Assembly: GCA_038321965.1 (NCBI GenBank)
Contig: JBBQFL010000009.1
Coordinates: 44,930 to 108,929, forward strand
Direction of reading: 5' to 3'
From: UKL13-2 sp038321965
GTDB lineage: Bacteria > Pseudomonadota > Gammaproteobacteria > Burkholderiales > Usitatibacteraceae
DNA length: 64,000 bases
In this document: piece by piece, positions 20,501-27,583 of the stretch
Position numbering within the stretch: position 1 is the stretch's first letter
Layout of the letters: the number at the start of each line of letters is the position of its first letter
The notes under the pieces: model-generated
The model's database searches: none
Told to the model about the DNA's origin: nothing
The model's input: the letters and a program-made list of their open reading frames with translations, nothing else
Translations under genes and position numbers: made by a program

Positions 20501-20621
20501 TAATGGCGATCGCCTTGTAGCCTAGCTCTGCGGCACGGAATACGAGTTGTTCAGCGTGGGAAGCACCGCGTAAAAAACTGAAATTGGATAGGCAATGCAG
20601 GATGGCGCAGGAGAGTTTCAT
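17547..20621 (-). CDS. dnaE2: Error-prone DNA polymerase DnaE2 (ImuC)
   Basis: A 1024-aa C-family polymerase and the catalytic partner of ImuB in damage-induced mutagenesis. The N-terminal PHP domain starts HCLSNFSFLRGASHAEQL. The palm holds the catalytic Asp pair in PDIDVDFEHERR (about 370), followed by the finger region GRGSAANSAVCYCLG. A C-terminal OB fold contains GYVNVVVWSHVA. The length is close to the usual value. It starts 9 bases after the imuB stop and ends the SOS operon. Confidence 0.96.
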   Translation of the reverse strand: MKLSCAILHCLSNFSFLRGASHAEQLVFRAAELGYKAIAITDECSVSGVVRAHVEAKEHKIRLIIGAEFVIHDAPAVDRLIVLAKSRNGYGNLCELITLARSRSPKGGYRLFLADLDELADCIAIIVPTPQHIDARANSDAIKQYFQAACWLGVALDYGPDDAAKRDALEALAGICGLPLAACDRILFARREDQPLQDVLTAVRLKKPVAELGTDLNAHAENYLKPIEHLARRYSAAMIAQTLVISAYCTFSLSELRYEYPREVIPEGETPANYLRRLTYEKSRTRYPQGMPDKVRNLIEHELEIIADLQYEPYFLTIFDIVRYANENHILCQGRGSAANSAVCYCLGITEVNPDCAQVLFERFISRERNEPPDIDVDFEHERREQVMQYIYQKYGRDRTALTAAISTYRPKSAIRDVGKALGLTLSQVDALSKSIVWWDGRTIAPDRLVEAGFDPEAPLMQTLMLLTGALIGFPRHLSQHSGGFVIARDKLTRLVPIENAAMPERTVIQWDKNDLDALGLLKVDVLALGMLTAIRKTLDLIGGWRGKPMVMQDIPPDDAATYRMIQHADTIGVFQIESRAQMSMLPRLKPACFYDLVIEVAIVRPGPIQGGMVHPYLKRRNGEEFKYPSDAVKAVLERTLGVPIFQEQVMKLAMVAAGFTAGEADKLRRAMAAWKRKGGLEKFRDKLVDGMRERGYEEEFAERLYKQMQGFGEYGFPESHAASFALLVYVSSWLKCHHPAAFTCGLLNAQPLGFYSPAQLVQDAQRHGVTVLPVDVMISTVDCALTGPGNPQIRLGLRMVSQLSTTAAERLVAARAHAAFIDIADLQRRAGLSHSEIKALASADAFHTLIGHRRDALWEALGLERDTKLFTAPADTDVATLIPPTEADDIFADFRSVGVSLRRHPLALLRPALAAQRIRSAEEVKNARSGQLIRTSGLVTCRQRPGTAKGTVFVTLEDETGYVNVVVWSHVAARQRSPLVHAKLLFVAGRVERQGEVVHLIAGKLIDQSAMLGELDFSTREFH

Positions 20622-20630
20622 CTTGAGGGG

Positions 20631-22103
20631 TCATGCAAAATAGCCGTGCAAATACCATTTCTTGCCGTGCCGGTAATCACGAAAGATCCAGCAGATTTCC
20701 TTCTGCGGATTACTGGCAACAAAATAGTCGCGCGCCACTGGCCGACCATCCCACCAGCCGGTTTCGATGCGTTCCGGTCCGGCAAGCAATGCCAGTGCAC
20801 CGTGATGCTGCGGGGCACCGCTGACGGTCACCAGCACGCGTGGCTCGGTCAGCAACAATAACGGTCGCGGTTTTTCCTGTGCCGTCGGGGTCGCGCGAAC
20901 AGTTTTCTTCCTGCCGGGTTCCCGCTCTGATTGCCAGGCGTATTCAGGGCGATGGTCGCTGTTTTCACGAATGCTGAAAACACTTTTGTCGCCGAGACGC
21001 GAAGCTACGCGCTCGATCAGCGTCTGCCATTTTTCCTGGCGAACATCCGGTGTGGGTAGCCAGCTCTCGTTCAACTCCTCAAACGCAACCAGGCACGGCG
21101 CAGACAGCTTCAATGCCACAACTGCTTCCGGGAAAGGCTGCACCGTGAGGCGTTCGCGTATCAAACGCAGCCATTCAGGCGCGCTACGCAGTGGATGACG
21201 CGAGCCGAATTCATGTTGCGTTCCGTGTGTGCGGTTGTGCTGCAAGTCCAGCACAATTTCATTCACGGCCGCACCCCGCGCACGCAGGAAACCTTCCATC
21301 TGGCTCAGTAGCATGTTGATGGGAATAAATAGCCTTTCGGTATCGATGATGTCGAACAACAGATCGGTATGGCTGGAAAAATGTTCCGGGACGCGATGTG
21401 GCTCGCGTGGGTCGGGGGATTGCCCGAGTGCATGATCGAGATCCCCCAGCACCTGATCGCCGAACCGTCGGCGCAGACTTGAACGTGACTGCAAAAGCAG
21501 ATCTTTCACACGCACCAACCCCAGAGCGGAAAGTGATTGCGTCACGTCATGTGGCCAATCGAACAGGGCCAGTGGAATATCGCTCAGCCGCTCCTGCAGT
21601 TGCGCGAGCTCACGACACATGCGGATACGGCCCATGTAGTGTGAGGCACGTGCCAGCAGATATGCGGCCATCGGCACGGGAGCCACGCCAATGGTGGCCT
21701 GCAGCCCCAGCGACGTGATGCCGGTGCGGACACGTCCAACCAGCGCGCCAATGCCACCGAACAAACGCAATGTGGTCGAAATCTCCAGCGATGCGCCTGA
21801 TTTTTCGCGGCAAACCATGGGGGTGAATTGTGAAAGCCACGTGGCCAACTCATACAGTGTCTCCTGCTCTTTGCTTGCTTCTCGCGGCACCACCAGCAAT
21901 TGCGTGGCGCGCGCCTGCGCCGCCGCCACCGGCATCTGGATCGTAATACCTGCCTCGCGTGCACAGGCGTTGGCGGCATGCACAAAGGGACGCGATGCCA
22001 CGCCATCGCTGATCACTAGCGGCACTTCCAGCATGTGGCCGAGCGCGCCTCGTGTATGGGATTGCAGCGACAATTCGGGCAGGTAAAGGGAAATCCACAA
22101 CAT
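20631..22103 (-). CDS. imuB: Y-family polymerase-like ImuB
   Basis: A 490-aa DinB-like protein that bridges DnaE2 to the sliding clamp in the mutasome. The first strand reads LWISLYLPELSLQ and lacks the acidic residue needed for catalysis, as known for ImuB. The thumb/HhH segment is LSALGLVRVKDLLLQSRSSL. The C-terminus WYLHGYFA is typical of the family. The start at 22103 (MLWISLYLPE) was chosen because the longer frame overlaps imuA and adds no conserved sequence. Confidence 0.94.
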   Translation of the reverse strand: MLWISLYLPELSLQSHTRGALGHMLEVPLVISDGVASRPFVHAANACAREAGITIQMPVAAAQARATQLLVVPREASKEQETLYELATWLSQFTPMVCREKSGASLEISTTLRLFGGIGALVGRVRTGITSLGLQATIGVAPVPMAAYLLARASHYMGRIRMCRELAQLQERLSDIPLALFDWPHDVTQSLSALGLVRVKDLLLQSRSSLRRRFGDQVLGDLDHALGQSPDPREPHRVPEHFSSHTDLLFDIIDTERLFIPINMLLSQMEGFLRARGAAVNEIVLDLQHNRTHGTQHEFGSRHPLRSAPEWLRLIRERLTVQPFPEAVVALKLSAPCLVAFEELNESWLPTPDVRQEKWQTLIERVASRLGDKSVFSIRENSDHRPEYAWQSEREPGRKKTVRATPTAQEKPRPLLLLTEPRVLVTVSGAPQHHGALALLAGPERIETGWWDGRPVARDYFVASNPQKEICWIFRDYRHGKKWYLHGYFA

Positions 22104-22116
22104 CTGAAACCATCGC

Positions 22117-22962
22117 CTAGCCGCGCTCACGCGTGAATGAGCGCTGGCGGACGTTGACTGGATTTTCACCTGCGGTTGCCAAGTTGTCTGTCAAAATCCT
22201 GTCTAGCCAGCCGATGGATGTTGTCTTCTGAGGCGTGCCCACGTAGCGAGGTTCGCGCGTAAGGCACCCAAGTGTCCGGGTGGAGAGACGTATCGATTTT
22301 CCTGCTGGCAGGCCACGACGCTTGAGTAAATCCAGGCGCAGCACACCGCCGTTCTCAGGCTGCAACGCAATGCGTGTCCCTGCGGGCGAAGGTGTGTTGA
22401 GAGCCTCAAGCGGACGCATCAGCCACAGGATACTGTTGCCTGTCATGGCAGACTGATGCAGGCGGCGCAGCGAGAGCGGATTGCACCAGACCTCGTTCAT
22501 GCGCAACAGCACGCAGCGGCACGCACCACTCTTCAATCCCTGTTCGGCAGCCCATAGCGCGTCGTCGGTGCTTTTGGTCCGCACAATAGCGAGATGATCG
22601 AGATTAATTCCGCACTGCGCGAGTGCCGGTGCATAGGGAATCCACGCCTGACTGTGCGGTACCACCCACAGCATATGCATCGCATCACCGGGATGCACCA
22701 CGTTTGCCGAGGAGTCAAGCGCCTTCAGCAGTAGCGATAGCTCGCCGATGCCGATGTGATTGCACAGAATTTCAGTCAGGCCCGGTTTGGCCCAGCCGCG
22801 ACCGGTCAGCTCACCATCGAGTGCATCGAATCCGCTGCGAATCTCACCGCCACCAGGTGCAGAGACGCAGCTACCCAAATCCCCAATGCGGAAAATGCCT
22901 GGTAATACGCTGGGGTCATAGACGGGTGATGCCACCGTAGTGGTAGAAGACTGGGATTGCAT
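22117..22962 (-). CDS. imuA: ImuA, RecA/SulA-like mutasome component
   Basis: A protein of about 281 aa, first in the imuA-imuB-dnaE2 operon. It has a RecA-like core: SGFDALDGELTGRGWAKPGL followed by TEILCNHIGIGELSLLL, and the ALWAAEQGLKSGACRCVLLR segment. The P-loop lysine is not evident, as in other ImuA proteins. It is thought to help recruit ImuB and DnaE2. The ATG at 22962 lies only 2 bases after a LexA box, leaving no room for a ribosome site. Translation may be leaderless, or it may start at the in-frame GTG at 22935. Confidence 0.9.
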   Translation of the reverse strand: MQSQSSTTTVASPVYDPSVLPGIFRIGDLGSCVSAPGGGEIRSGFDALDGELTGRGWAKPGLTEILCNHIGIGELSLLLKALDSSANVVHPGDAMHMLWVVPHSQAWIPYAPALAQCGINLDHLAIVRTKSTDDALWAAEQGLKSGACRCVLLRMNEVWCNPLSLRRLHQSAMTGNSILWLMRPLEALNTPSPAGTRIALQPENGGVLRLDLLKRRGLPAGKSIRLSTRTLGCLTREPRYVGTPQKTTSIGWLDRILTDNLATAGENPVNVRQRSFTRERG

Positions 22963-22964
22963 AA

Positions 22965-22980
22965 CTGTATATTCATACAG
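22965..22980 (-). promoter_or_regulatory. LexA (SOS) box of imuA-imuB-dnaE2
   Basis: The palindrome CTGTATATTCATACAG fits the CTGT-N8-ACAG LexA consensus exactly. It is placed 2 bases upstream of the imuA ATG. A -35-like TTGACC (- strand) lies at 22998-23003, and a -10-like TGTATG or TATGAA falls inside the box, so bound LexA would block RNA polymerase directly. Confidence 0.9.
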
Positions 22981-23028
22981 TTTTATGGTTTTGGCAAGGT
23001 CAAAATACCATGCCCGCAAACGTTGGCA

Positions 23029-23092
23029 AAACTCAAGTATTGGCGGGCTTAACAGGCCAAAATTGCCAGGAGAACCTCTGCAATGCTAGTGT
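23029..23092. repeat. Dispersed hairpin repeat, copy 4 (degenerate)
   Basis: The left end ACTCAAGTATTGGCGGGCTT and the right end CTGCAATGCTAGTG match the family. A short CAGG ... CCAGG pairing lies inside. It sits between msrA and the imuA promoter. Confidence 0.55.
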
Positions 23093-23129
23093 TTATCGTC
23101 CCGGCATACTGGTTATGCTAATGCGCTCG

Positions 23130-23669
23130 CTAGCTCTTGAGGAGCGCTGTGAACTTCTTGCGAAATTTGCTCACCTTTGGAGATACGATCGCCATGCAAT
23201 AACCCTGATGGGGATTACGTTTGAAAAACTCCTGGTGATATTGCTCAGCCGGATAAAACGTTTCAGCAGCAACCACCTGCGTCACGATGGGCGCGTCCCA
23301 GATTTCTTCACCCGCCAAATACGCAATGCTCTCGTTTGCAACAGCCACCTGCTCAGGCGAGTGGGTAAAGATCGCCGACCGATACTGCGTGCCGGCGTCA
23401 TTGCCCTGGCGGTTGAGCGTGGTGGGATCATGTATGGCAAAGAACACCATCAATATTTGCTTGTAGGAAATAACCGCCGGGTCAAACGCCACCTGCACGA
23501 CTTCAGCATGACCGGAGGTGCCGCTGCACACCGCTTCATAACTGGGATTTGCATCACGGCCACCCATGTAGCCGGAGACCACATCCTCGACGCCCTTGAG
23601 GTCGTCGAACACCGCCTCCAGACACCAGAAACAACCACCAGCCAGAGTGGCAACTTCAATATTTTTCAT
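23130..23669 (-). CDS. msrA: Peptide methionine (S)-S-oxide reductase MsrA
   Basis: A 179-aa enzyme that reduces methionine-S-sulfoxide in oxidised proteins. The catalytic motif GGCFWC has nucleophile Cys13, followed by YMGGRDANPSYEAVCSGTSGHAEVVQV. A resolving Cys near the C-terminus is not obvious, as in short MsrA forms. There is no signal peptide, so it is cytoplasmic. GAGGAAA lies upstream of the ATG at 23669. It neighbours two superoxide dismutase genes on the same strand. Confidence 0.96.
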   Translation of the reverse strand: MKNIEVATLAGGCFWCLEAVFDDLKGVEDVVSGYMGGRDANPSYEAVCSGTSGHAEVVQVAFDPAVISYKQILMVFFAIHDPTTLNRQGNDAGTQYRSAIFTHSPEQVAVANESIAYLAGEEIWDAPIVTQVVAAETFYPAEQYHQEFFKRNPHQGYCMAIVSPKVSKFRKKFTALLKS

Positions 23670-23749
23670 CGCGATTTCCTCAAGTAATGTGTGCCTTAGT
23701 CGAGCTTTGTGTCACAGCCTTGCACGGCGCGGTACCGAACCGCCAATTG

Positions 23750-23778
23750 AAAAAGCCCATCCTCCTTTGAGAATGGGC
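23750..23778 (-). terminator. Rho-independent terminator of sodB
   Basis: On the - strand, GCCCAT pairs with ATGGGC across a 12-base loop and is followed by TTTTT. It starts about 29 bases beyond the sodB stop, separating sodB from msrA. Confidence 0.82.
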
Positions 23779-23806
23779 CCGCTTCTCAACAACTATCCCG
23801 ATTTAC

Positions 23807-24403
23807 TTACTTGGCAAAATTTGCTGCAACAAAATCCCAGTTGACGATCGCCCAGAAACCCTTGAGATAGTTTGGTCGGCTGTTGCGATAGTCGATGTAA
23901 TAGGCGTGTTCCCAGACATCGCAGGTCAACAGCGGTGTCATCCCCTGTGTAAGCGGTGTAGCGGCGTTGCTGGTGCTCTCCAATGACAGTGAGCCATCAG
24001 TTTTTTTGCAAAGCCATGCCCACCCCGACCCAAACGTGCCCGCCGCCTTGGCGTCGAATTGCTTCTGAAACTCTTCGAACGATCCAAATTGCTTGTCGAT
24101 GGCTGCTGCCAGCGCACCGGAAGGTTTTCCGCCACCCCCAGCATTTACCGGCTTGAAACCCAGAAAATAAAAATCGTGATTCCAGATCTGCGCGGCATTG
24201 TTGAAAATCGGACCGGCCGGCGCCTTCTTCACCACTTCTTCAAGCGTCAGATTCTCAAACTCCGACCCCTTGGCGAGATTGTTGAGATTAGTCACATACG
24301 TCGCATGATGCTTGCCGTAGTGAAAGTCGATGGTCTCAGCAGAAATATGCGGTGCGAGCGCATCCTTAGCGTAGGGCAATGCTACTTGGGCAAAAACAGT
24401 CAT
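23807..24403 (-). CDS. sodB: Superoxide dismutase, Fe type
   Basis: A 198-aa cytoplasmic Fe/Mn-family dismutase. Metal ligands lie in FHYGKHHATYV (His28), NHDFYF and DVWEHAYYIDYRN. The NNAAQIWNHDFYFLG and GSGWAWLCKK contexts are of the Fe type. CGGAG precedes the ATG at 24403. A terminator follows. The 257 bases upstream, up to the sodC stop, show no gene and probably hold its promoter. Confidence 0.95.
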   Translation of the reverse strand: MTVFAQVALPYAKDALAPHISAETIDFHYGKHHATYVTNLNNLAKGSEFENLTLEEVVKKAPAGPIFNNAAQIWNHDFYFLGFKPVNAGGGGKPSGALAAAIDKQFGSFEEFQKQFDAKAAGTFGSGWAWLCKKTDGSLSLESTSNAATPLTQGMTPLLTCDVWEHAYYIDYRNSRPNYLKGFWAIVNWDFVAANFAK

Positions 24404-24660
24404 GGCAACTCCGTATTGATGAAATGAAAATTGGACTTATTAACTGCAAGAATTTGGGTCGATCTGACTCAGTAAAAATCCGAAGCAGCTTATTTTCTCG
24501 CCTTCCATAGTGCAGTGTAATGGTGTTTTTGCCCACCGGCGAGTAAGACAAAAACGGACACATGGCGTATCCATTTTTACCAAACTTTGCCGTACCGTCC
24601 CGCCCGAGTCAACTTGGGGCTGCGAGGCGTTTCGAATATACGCTATGCCAACACATCATT

Positions 24661-25179
24661 TTAGCTCGCAGCGATTACAGCACAGGCGATACGCGGACCG
24701 GCATTACCTGTGGGCTGCGTTTTGTAATCATCGGGGTCCCGATGCACGATCATTCCCCGACCGACTACGCTAGTAGCACTCGGGGATACGGTGATGACAT
24801 CGACGAGCACTGAAAATTTCGCGTTACCTGCGGCATCCGATTTGAGTGACGGGAGATCACCCGCGTGATGCTCCATCACGTCATTCGCGCCGTGCGACTT
24901 ATTTAGCGGATTGAAATGTCCACCAGTGCTCAGGCCATCGCCGGAACTGCAATCGCCTTTTTCGTGCACATGAAATCCATGGTCAGCGTTTGGTTTCAAT
25001 CCACTGACGTTAGCCTCGACGCGAACCTTGTCACCAGTCTGGGTGAAAGTGACCGTCCCGGAAGCGGTATTGCCTTTGGTCGGCTCAAGTTTTGCCACTG
25101 CGACCGGGCCTGAGACAGCCACACTGGCGCAACCGGCGAGTATGAACGGGGCTACGAGACTAACAATTTTATAATTCAC
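24661..25179 (-). CDS. sodC: Cu/Zn superoxide dismutase, lipoprotein
   Basis: A 172-aa envelope dismutase. An N-terminal lipobox (FILAGCAS) predicts lipid attachment at Cys17. Copper ligands lie in GFHVHEKGDCSSGD, followed by GGHFNP, HAGDLPSL and a C-terminal GNAGPRIACAVI, whose Cys pairs with the GDC cysteine. The start is GTG at 25179 with GAGGT 8 bases upstream. It lies 31 bases after the small exported protein gene that closes the formate dehydrogenase row, so read-through is possible. Confidence 0.93.
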   Translation of the reverse strand: MNYKIVSLVAPFILAGCASVAVSGPVAVAKLEPTKGNTASGTVTFTQTGDKVRVEANVSGLKPNADHGFHVHEKGDCSSGDGLSTGGHFNPLNKSHGANDVMEHHAGDLPSLKSDAAGNAKFSVLVDVITVSPSATSVVGRGMIVHRDPDDYKTQPTGNAGPRIACAVIAAS

Positions 25180-25210
25180 GATGGTGACCTCGAAAAGGAG
25201 AGCGCTAATT

Positions 25211-25558
25211 TTACTTCTTGGGAAGGGCAGGATTTTTTACGTCGCTGGTCGGGACCGGCACCCTTGCTGTCGGCAAGGCCGGCGCTAGCGATGGTGCCGC
25301 CGCCACCACGATAGGCGTCGGCTTGGGAATCGGCTTTCCGGCTTTCTTCATATTTGCCTGGAAGTTTTTCACGGCGCGATCCTCGGCACCTGCTTGTAAC
25401 ACCTTGGCTTTTTCCGCAGTCGCCTTATCCTTTTCCGCCTTCGCCGCCGCAGCGACAGGATCCAGCGGCGGCGCCGGCTTTGGTGGTGGCAGCTTGGCAA
25501 ATGCGCTGGCGCTAATACATGCGATCACCAGACAAGCGTACAAATGTTTGAAGTTCAT
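25211..25558 (-). CDS. Small exported Ala/Lys/Pro-rich protein
   Basis: A 115-aa protein with a signal peptide (HLYACLVIACISASAFA) and a mature part rich in Ala, Lys and Pro. That part contains a short heptad-like helix (AAAAKAEKDKATAEKAKVLQ) and ends PALPKK. I do not recognise a family. It lies 12 bases after the cytochrome subunit gene of formate dehydrogenase and was probably transcribed with it. Its composition is reminiscent of periplasmic scaffold or stress proteins, but no function is claimed. Confidence 0.7.
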   Translation of the reverse strand: MNFKHLYACLVIACISASAFAKLPPPKPAPPLDPVAAAAKAEKDKATAEKAKVLQAGAEDRAVKNFQANMKKAGKPIPKPTPIVVAAAPSLAPALPTARVPVPTSDVKNPALPKK

Positions 25559-25570
25559 GGTCTTTGCTCC

Positions 25571-26677
25571 TTAATCGCCAGCGGCAGGATGAACAACCCC
25601 GGCCATTTTTTGATCGCGCTTTCCTGACTTGACTTCGTCGTACCAGATCTCGTGATGTTCCTTCGCCCACTCTTCGTCAACGTAACCCTCGCGCATAGCT
25701 TTGTATGCACCTGCCATGCCGATGGTTCCAAGATAGATATGTGCGAAAGACATTGCGATGAACACGCAGGCAATTGTCGCGTGGACCAGATTGGCTTCAC
25801 CCATGATTTCGCGCGACGTATTCCAGTTCGGAAACAGCAGGATGGCGCCGGACACACTGATGACTATGCCCAGAATGACCACACCGATCCAGAACCAGAC
25901 TTTTTCTCCTGCGTTGAATCTGCCCGATGGAACATGTTCCCCCGATAGCATCCCACCAAATTTGCCGATCCATGCCATATCGTAAGTACGCCAGATGTTG
26001 TCACGGATGAACATGACAATCATGACGACCAAACTGAACATGAATAGCGGTCCGACAAAATTGTGAACCAGTTTCGCGGCAACGGCGACGCCTGAGAAAG
26101 CGCTGGCGCCAAGCAGAGGCAACAAAACATATTTGCCGAACAACAGCGAAAGGCCGGTCAGCGCGAGCGCCACAAAGCTGAGTGCCATCGTCCAGTGCGC
26201 GACGCGCTCGGCACTATTGAATCGCTCGATCAGGCGCCCGCTGGGTTGGCCCTTCAACTTGATCTGGCCCTTCACAGCGAAAAACAGCAGCAGCATCGCT
26301 GGTACGACCAGAATGACGATGCCGCCATAAAACGTTACCGGGCCGTTTCGAAGTACACGCCATTCACGCCCCGAGTCCTCGACGAGCACGTTTGTTTCTC
26401 GCCCTGCGACAGATGCGTACTGCGCCTTCTGCTCTACATCAGCCCACTTAGGCGGGGCATTCCAGCCAGGTTTGGCCGTACTGCCCGCGGGCAAGGCAGG
26501 CGCAACCTTCGGCGTTGCGTCAGCTGCGGGTGCAGCGAGCGGAGCGGATGCGGCAGGTGCCGCCGCCGGTGCCGCGCCCGCAGCCTGCTGCGCAGTCGCA
26601 ACGCTGAATGGCATTGCGAGCAACAACAGTGTCGCGCCCAAGACGCGCGTGCAACGAATCAGTCCAATTGATTTCAT
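25571..26677 (-). CDS. Formate dehydrogenase gamma subunit (cytochrome b)
   Basis: A 368-aa membrane subunit that passes electrons from the periplasmic dehydrogenase to quinone. A signal-like N-terminus is followed by an Ala/Pro-rich stretch (about 38-60). A FdnI-like di-haem cytochrome b core then follows, with helices such as AHWTMALSFVALALTGLSLL (haem ligand His), KLVHNFVGPLFMFSLVVM and VHATIACVFIAMSFAHIYLG. The C-terminus reads DEEWAKEHHEIWYDE. The ATG at 26677 is preceded by GGGGAAAA. The long N-terminal extension is typical of betaproteobacterial forms. Confidence 0.92.
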   Translation of the reverse strand: MKSIGLIRCTRVLGATLLLLAMPFSVATAQQAAGAAPAAAPAASAPLAAPAADATPKVAPALPAGSTAKPGWNAPPKWADVEQKAQYASVAGRETNVLVEDSGREWRVLRNGPVTFYGGIVILVVPAMLLLFFAVKGQIKLKGQPSGRLIERFNSAERVAHWTMALSFVALALTGLSLLFGKYVLLPLLGASAFSGVAVAAKLVHNFVGPLFMFSLVVMIVMFIRDNIWRTYDMAWIGKFGGMLSGEHVPSGRFNAGEKVWFWIGVVILGIVISVSGAILLFPNWNTSREIMGEANLVHATIACVFIAMSFAHIYLGTIGMAGAYKAMREGYVDEEWAKEHHEIWYDEVKSGKRDQKMAGVVHPAAGD

Positions 26678-26709
26678 CTCAGTTTTCCCCTTGTGCGATC
26701 GACTGGTGA

Positions 26710-26940
26710 TCATTTCTTGTCCGTACGCAGATATTCATTCTGCGTGCGACTGCGTTGCGCCATTGCCGTTTCCCATTTCTGCTTGTCATTTCCGAAAAGC
26801 TTGTTGTCGTAAGCCCGCTCATCTTTCTTGCCTGCATACACCTTCTCCGTTTTGGCGGTCTGGTTGACTTCACTGCAGGCCGACAACCCCACGGCAAATA
26901 TAACGGCAGCAATAGCCGCTACAACAGGTTTGCTTTTCAT
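26710..26940 (-). CDS. Small lipoprotein in the formate dehydrogenase operon
   Basis: A 76-aa protein with a lipoprotein signal ending in VGLSAC (lipid Cys22), then a highly charged mature part (KVYAGKKDERAYDNKLFG). Its ATG overlaps the fdhB stop by 4 bases (ATGA), and the gamma-subunit gene starts 32 bases later, so it is a genuine operon member. No known function; an assembly or anchoring role for the dehydrogenase is an inference from context. Confidence 0.78.
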   Translation of the reverse strand: MKSKPVVAAIAAVIFAVGLSACSEVNQTAKTEKVYAGKKDERAYDNKLFGNDKQKWETAMAQRSRTQNEYLRTDKK

Positions 26941-27557
26941 GTTTTCGCTCCCGCTGCCTGCGGCTTCGCATCGTTGCGGTTATAAGCCATCGCCCAACCC
27001 CAAATTTCATCACCCTTGCCTCTGCGCTGCACCCGCTGCTTGTAAATCGACATGATCACGTCGCCATCACCAGCCAGCAACGCTTTGGTCGAACACATTT
27101 CGGCGCACGCGGGCAACTTGCCTTCGGCAAGACGATTGCGACCATACTTTGTGCGTTCAGCTTCGGAATTGTCTTCCTCCGGACCGCCCGCGCAGAAAGT
27201 ACACTTGTCCATCTTGCCGCGCAGTCCAAAGGCACCCGCCTGTGGAAATTGCGGCGCGCCGAACGGACATGCATAAAAACAATATCCGCAGCCGATGCAC
27301 AGATCCTTGTCGTGAAGCACAATGCCCTCTTCAGTCTTGTAAAAACAGTCGACCGGGCAAACCGCCATGCATGGCGCATCGTTGCAGTGCATGCAGGCCA
27401 CCGAGATCGAACGCTCGCCGGGTTTGCCGTCGTTCACCGTCACCAGACGGCGGCGATTCACACCCCACGGAACTTCGTGTTCGCTTTTGCATGCAGTTAC
27501 GCAGCCATTGCACTCAATACAGCGCTCGGCGTCACAGATAAATTTCATTCTTGCCAT
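26937..27557 (-). CDS. fdhB: Formate dehydrogenase beta subunit (four [4Fe-4S])
   Basis: A 206-aa electron-transfer subunit. Cysteine clusters are CDAERCIECNGCVTACK, CMHCNDAPCMAVCPVDC, CIGCGYCFYACPFG and CTFCAGG, the pattern of FdnH/FDH3B-type proteins. It links the molybdopterin subunit to the cytochrome. There is no C-terminal membrane anchor, unlike E. coli FdnH. It lies 26 bases after fdhA. Confidence 0.95.
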   Translation of the reverse strand: MARMKFICDAERCIECNGCVTACKSEHEVPWGVNRRRLVTVNDGKPGERSISVACMHCNDAPCMAVCPVDCFYKTEEGIVLHDKDLCIGCGYCFYACPFGAPQFPQAGAFGLRGKMDKCTFCAGGPEEDNSEAERTKYGRNRLAEGKLPACAEMCSTKALLAGDGDVIMSIYKQRVQRRGKGDEIWGWAMAYNRNDAKPQAAGAKT

Positions 27558-27583
27558 GATTGGTTCTCCTGATATCTGTGGTG

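Noticed and set aside
24404..24660. Possible small RNA or gene between sodB and sodC
   Set aside because: No stable hairpin with a T run and no frame with a ribosome site; most likely only the sodB promoter.
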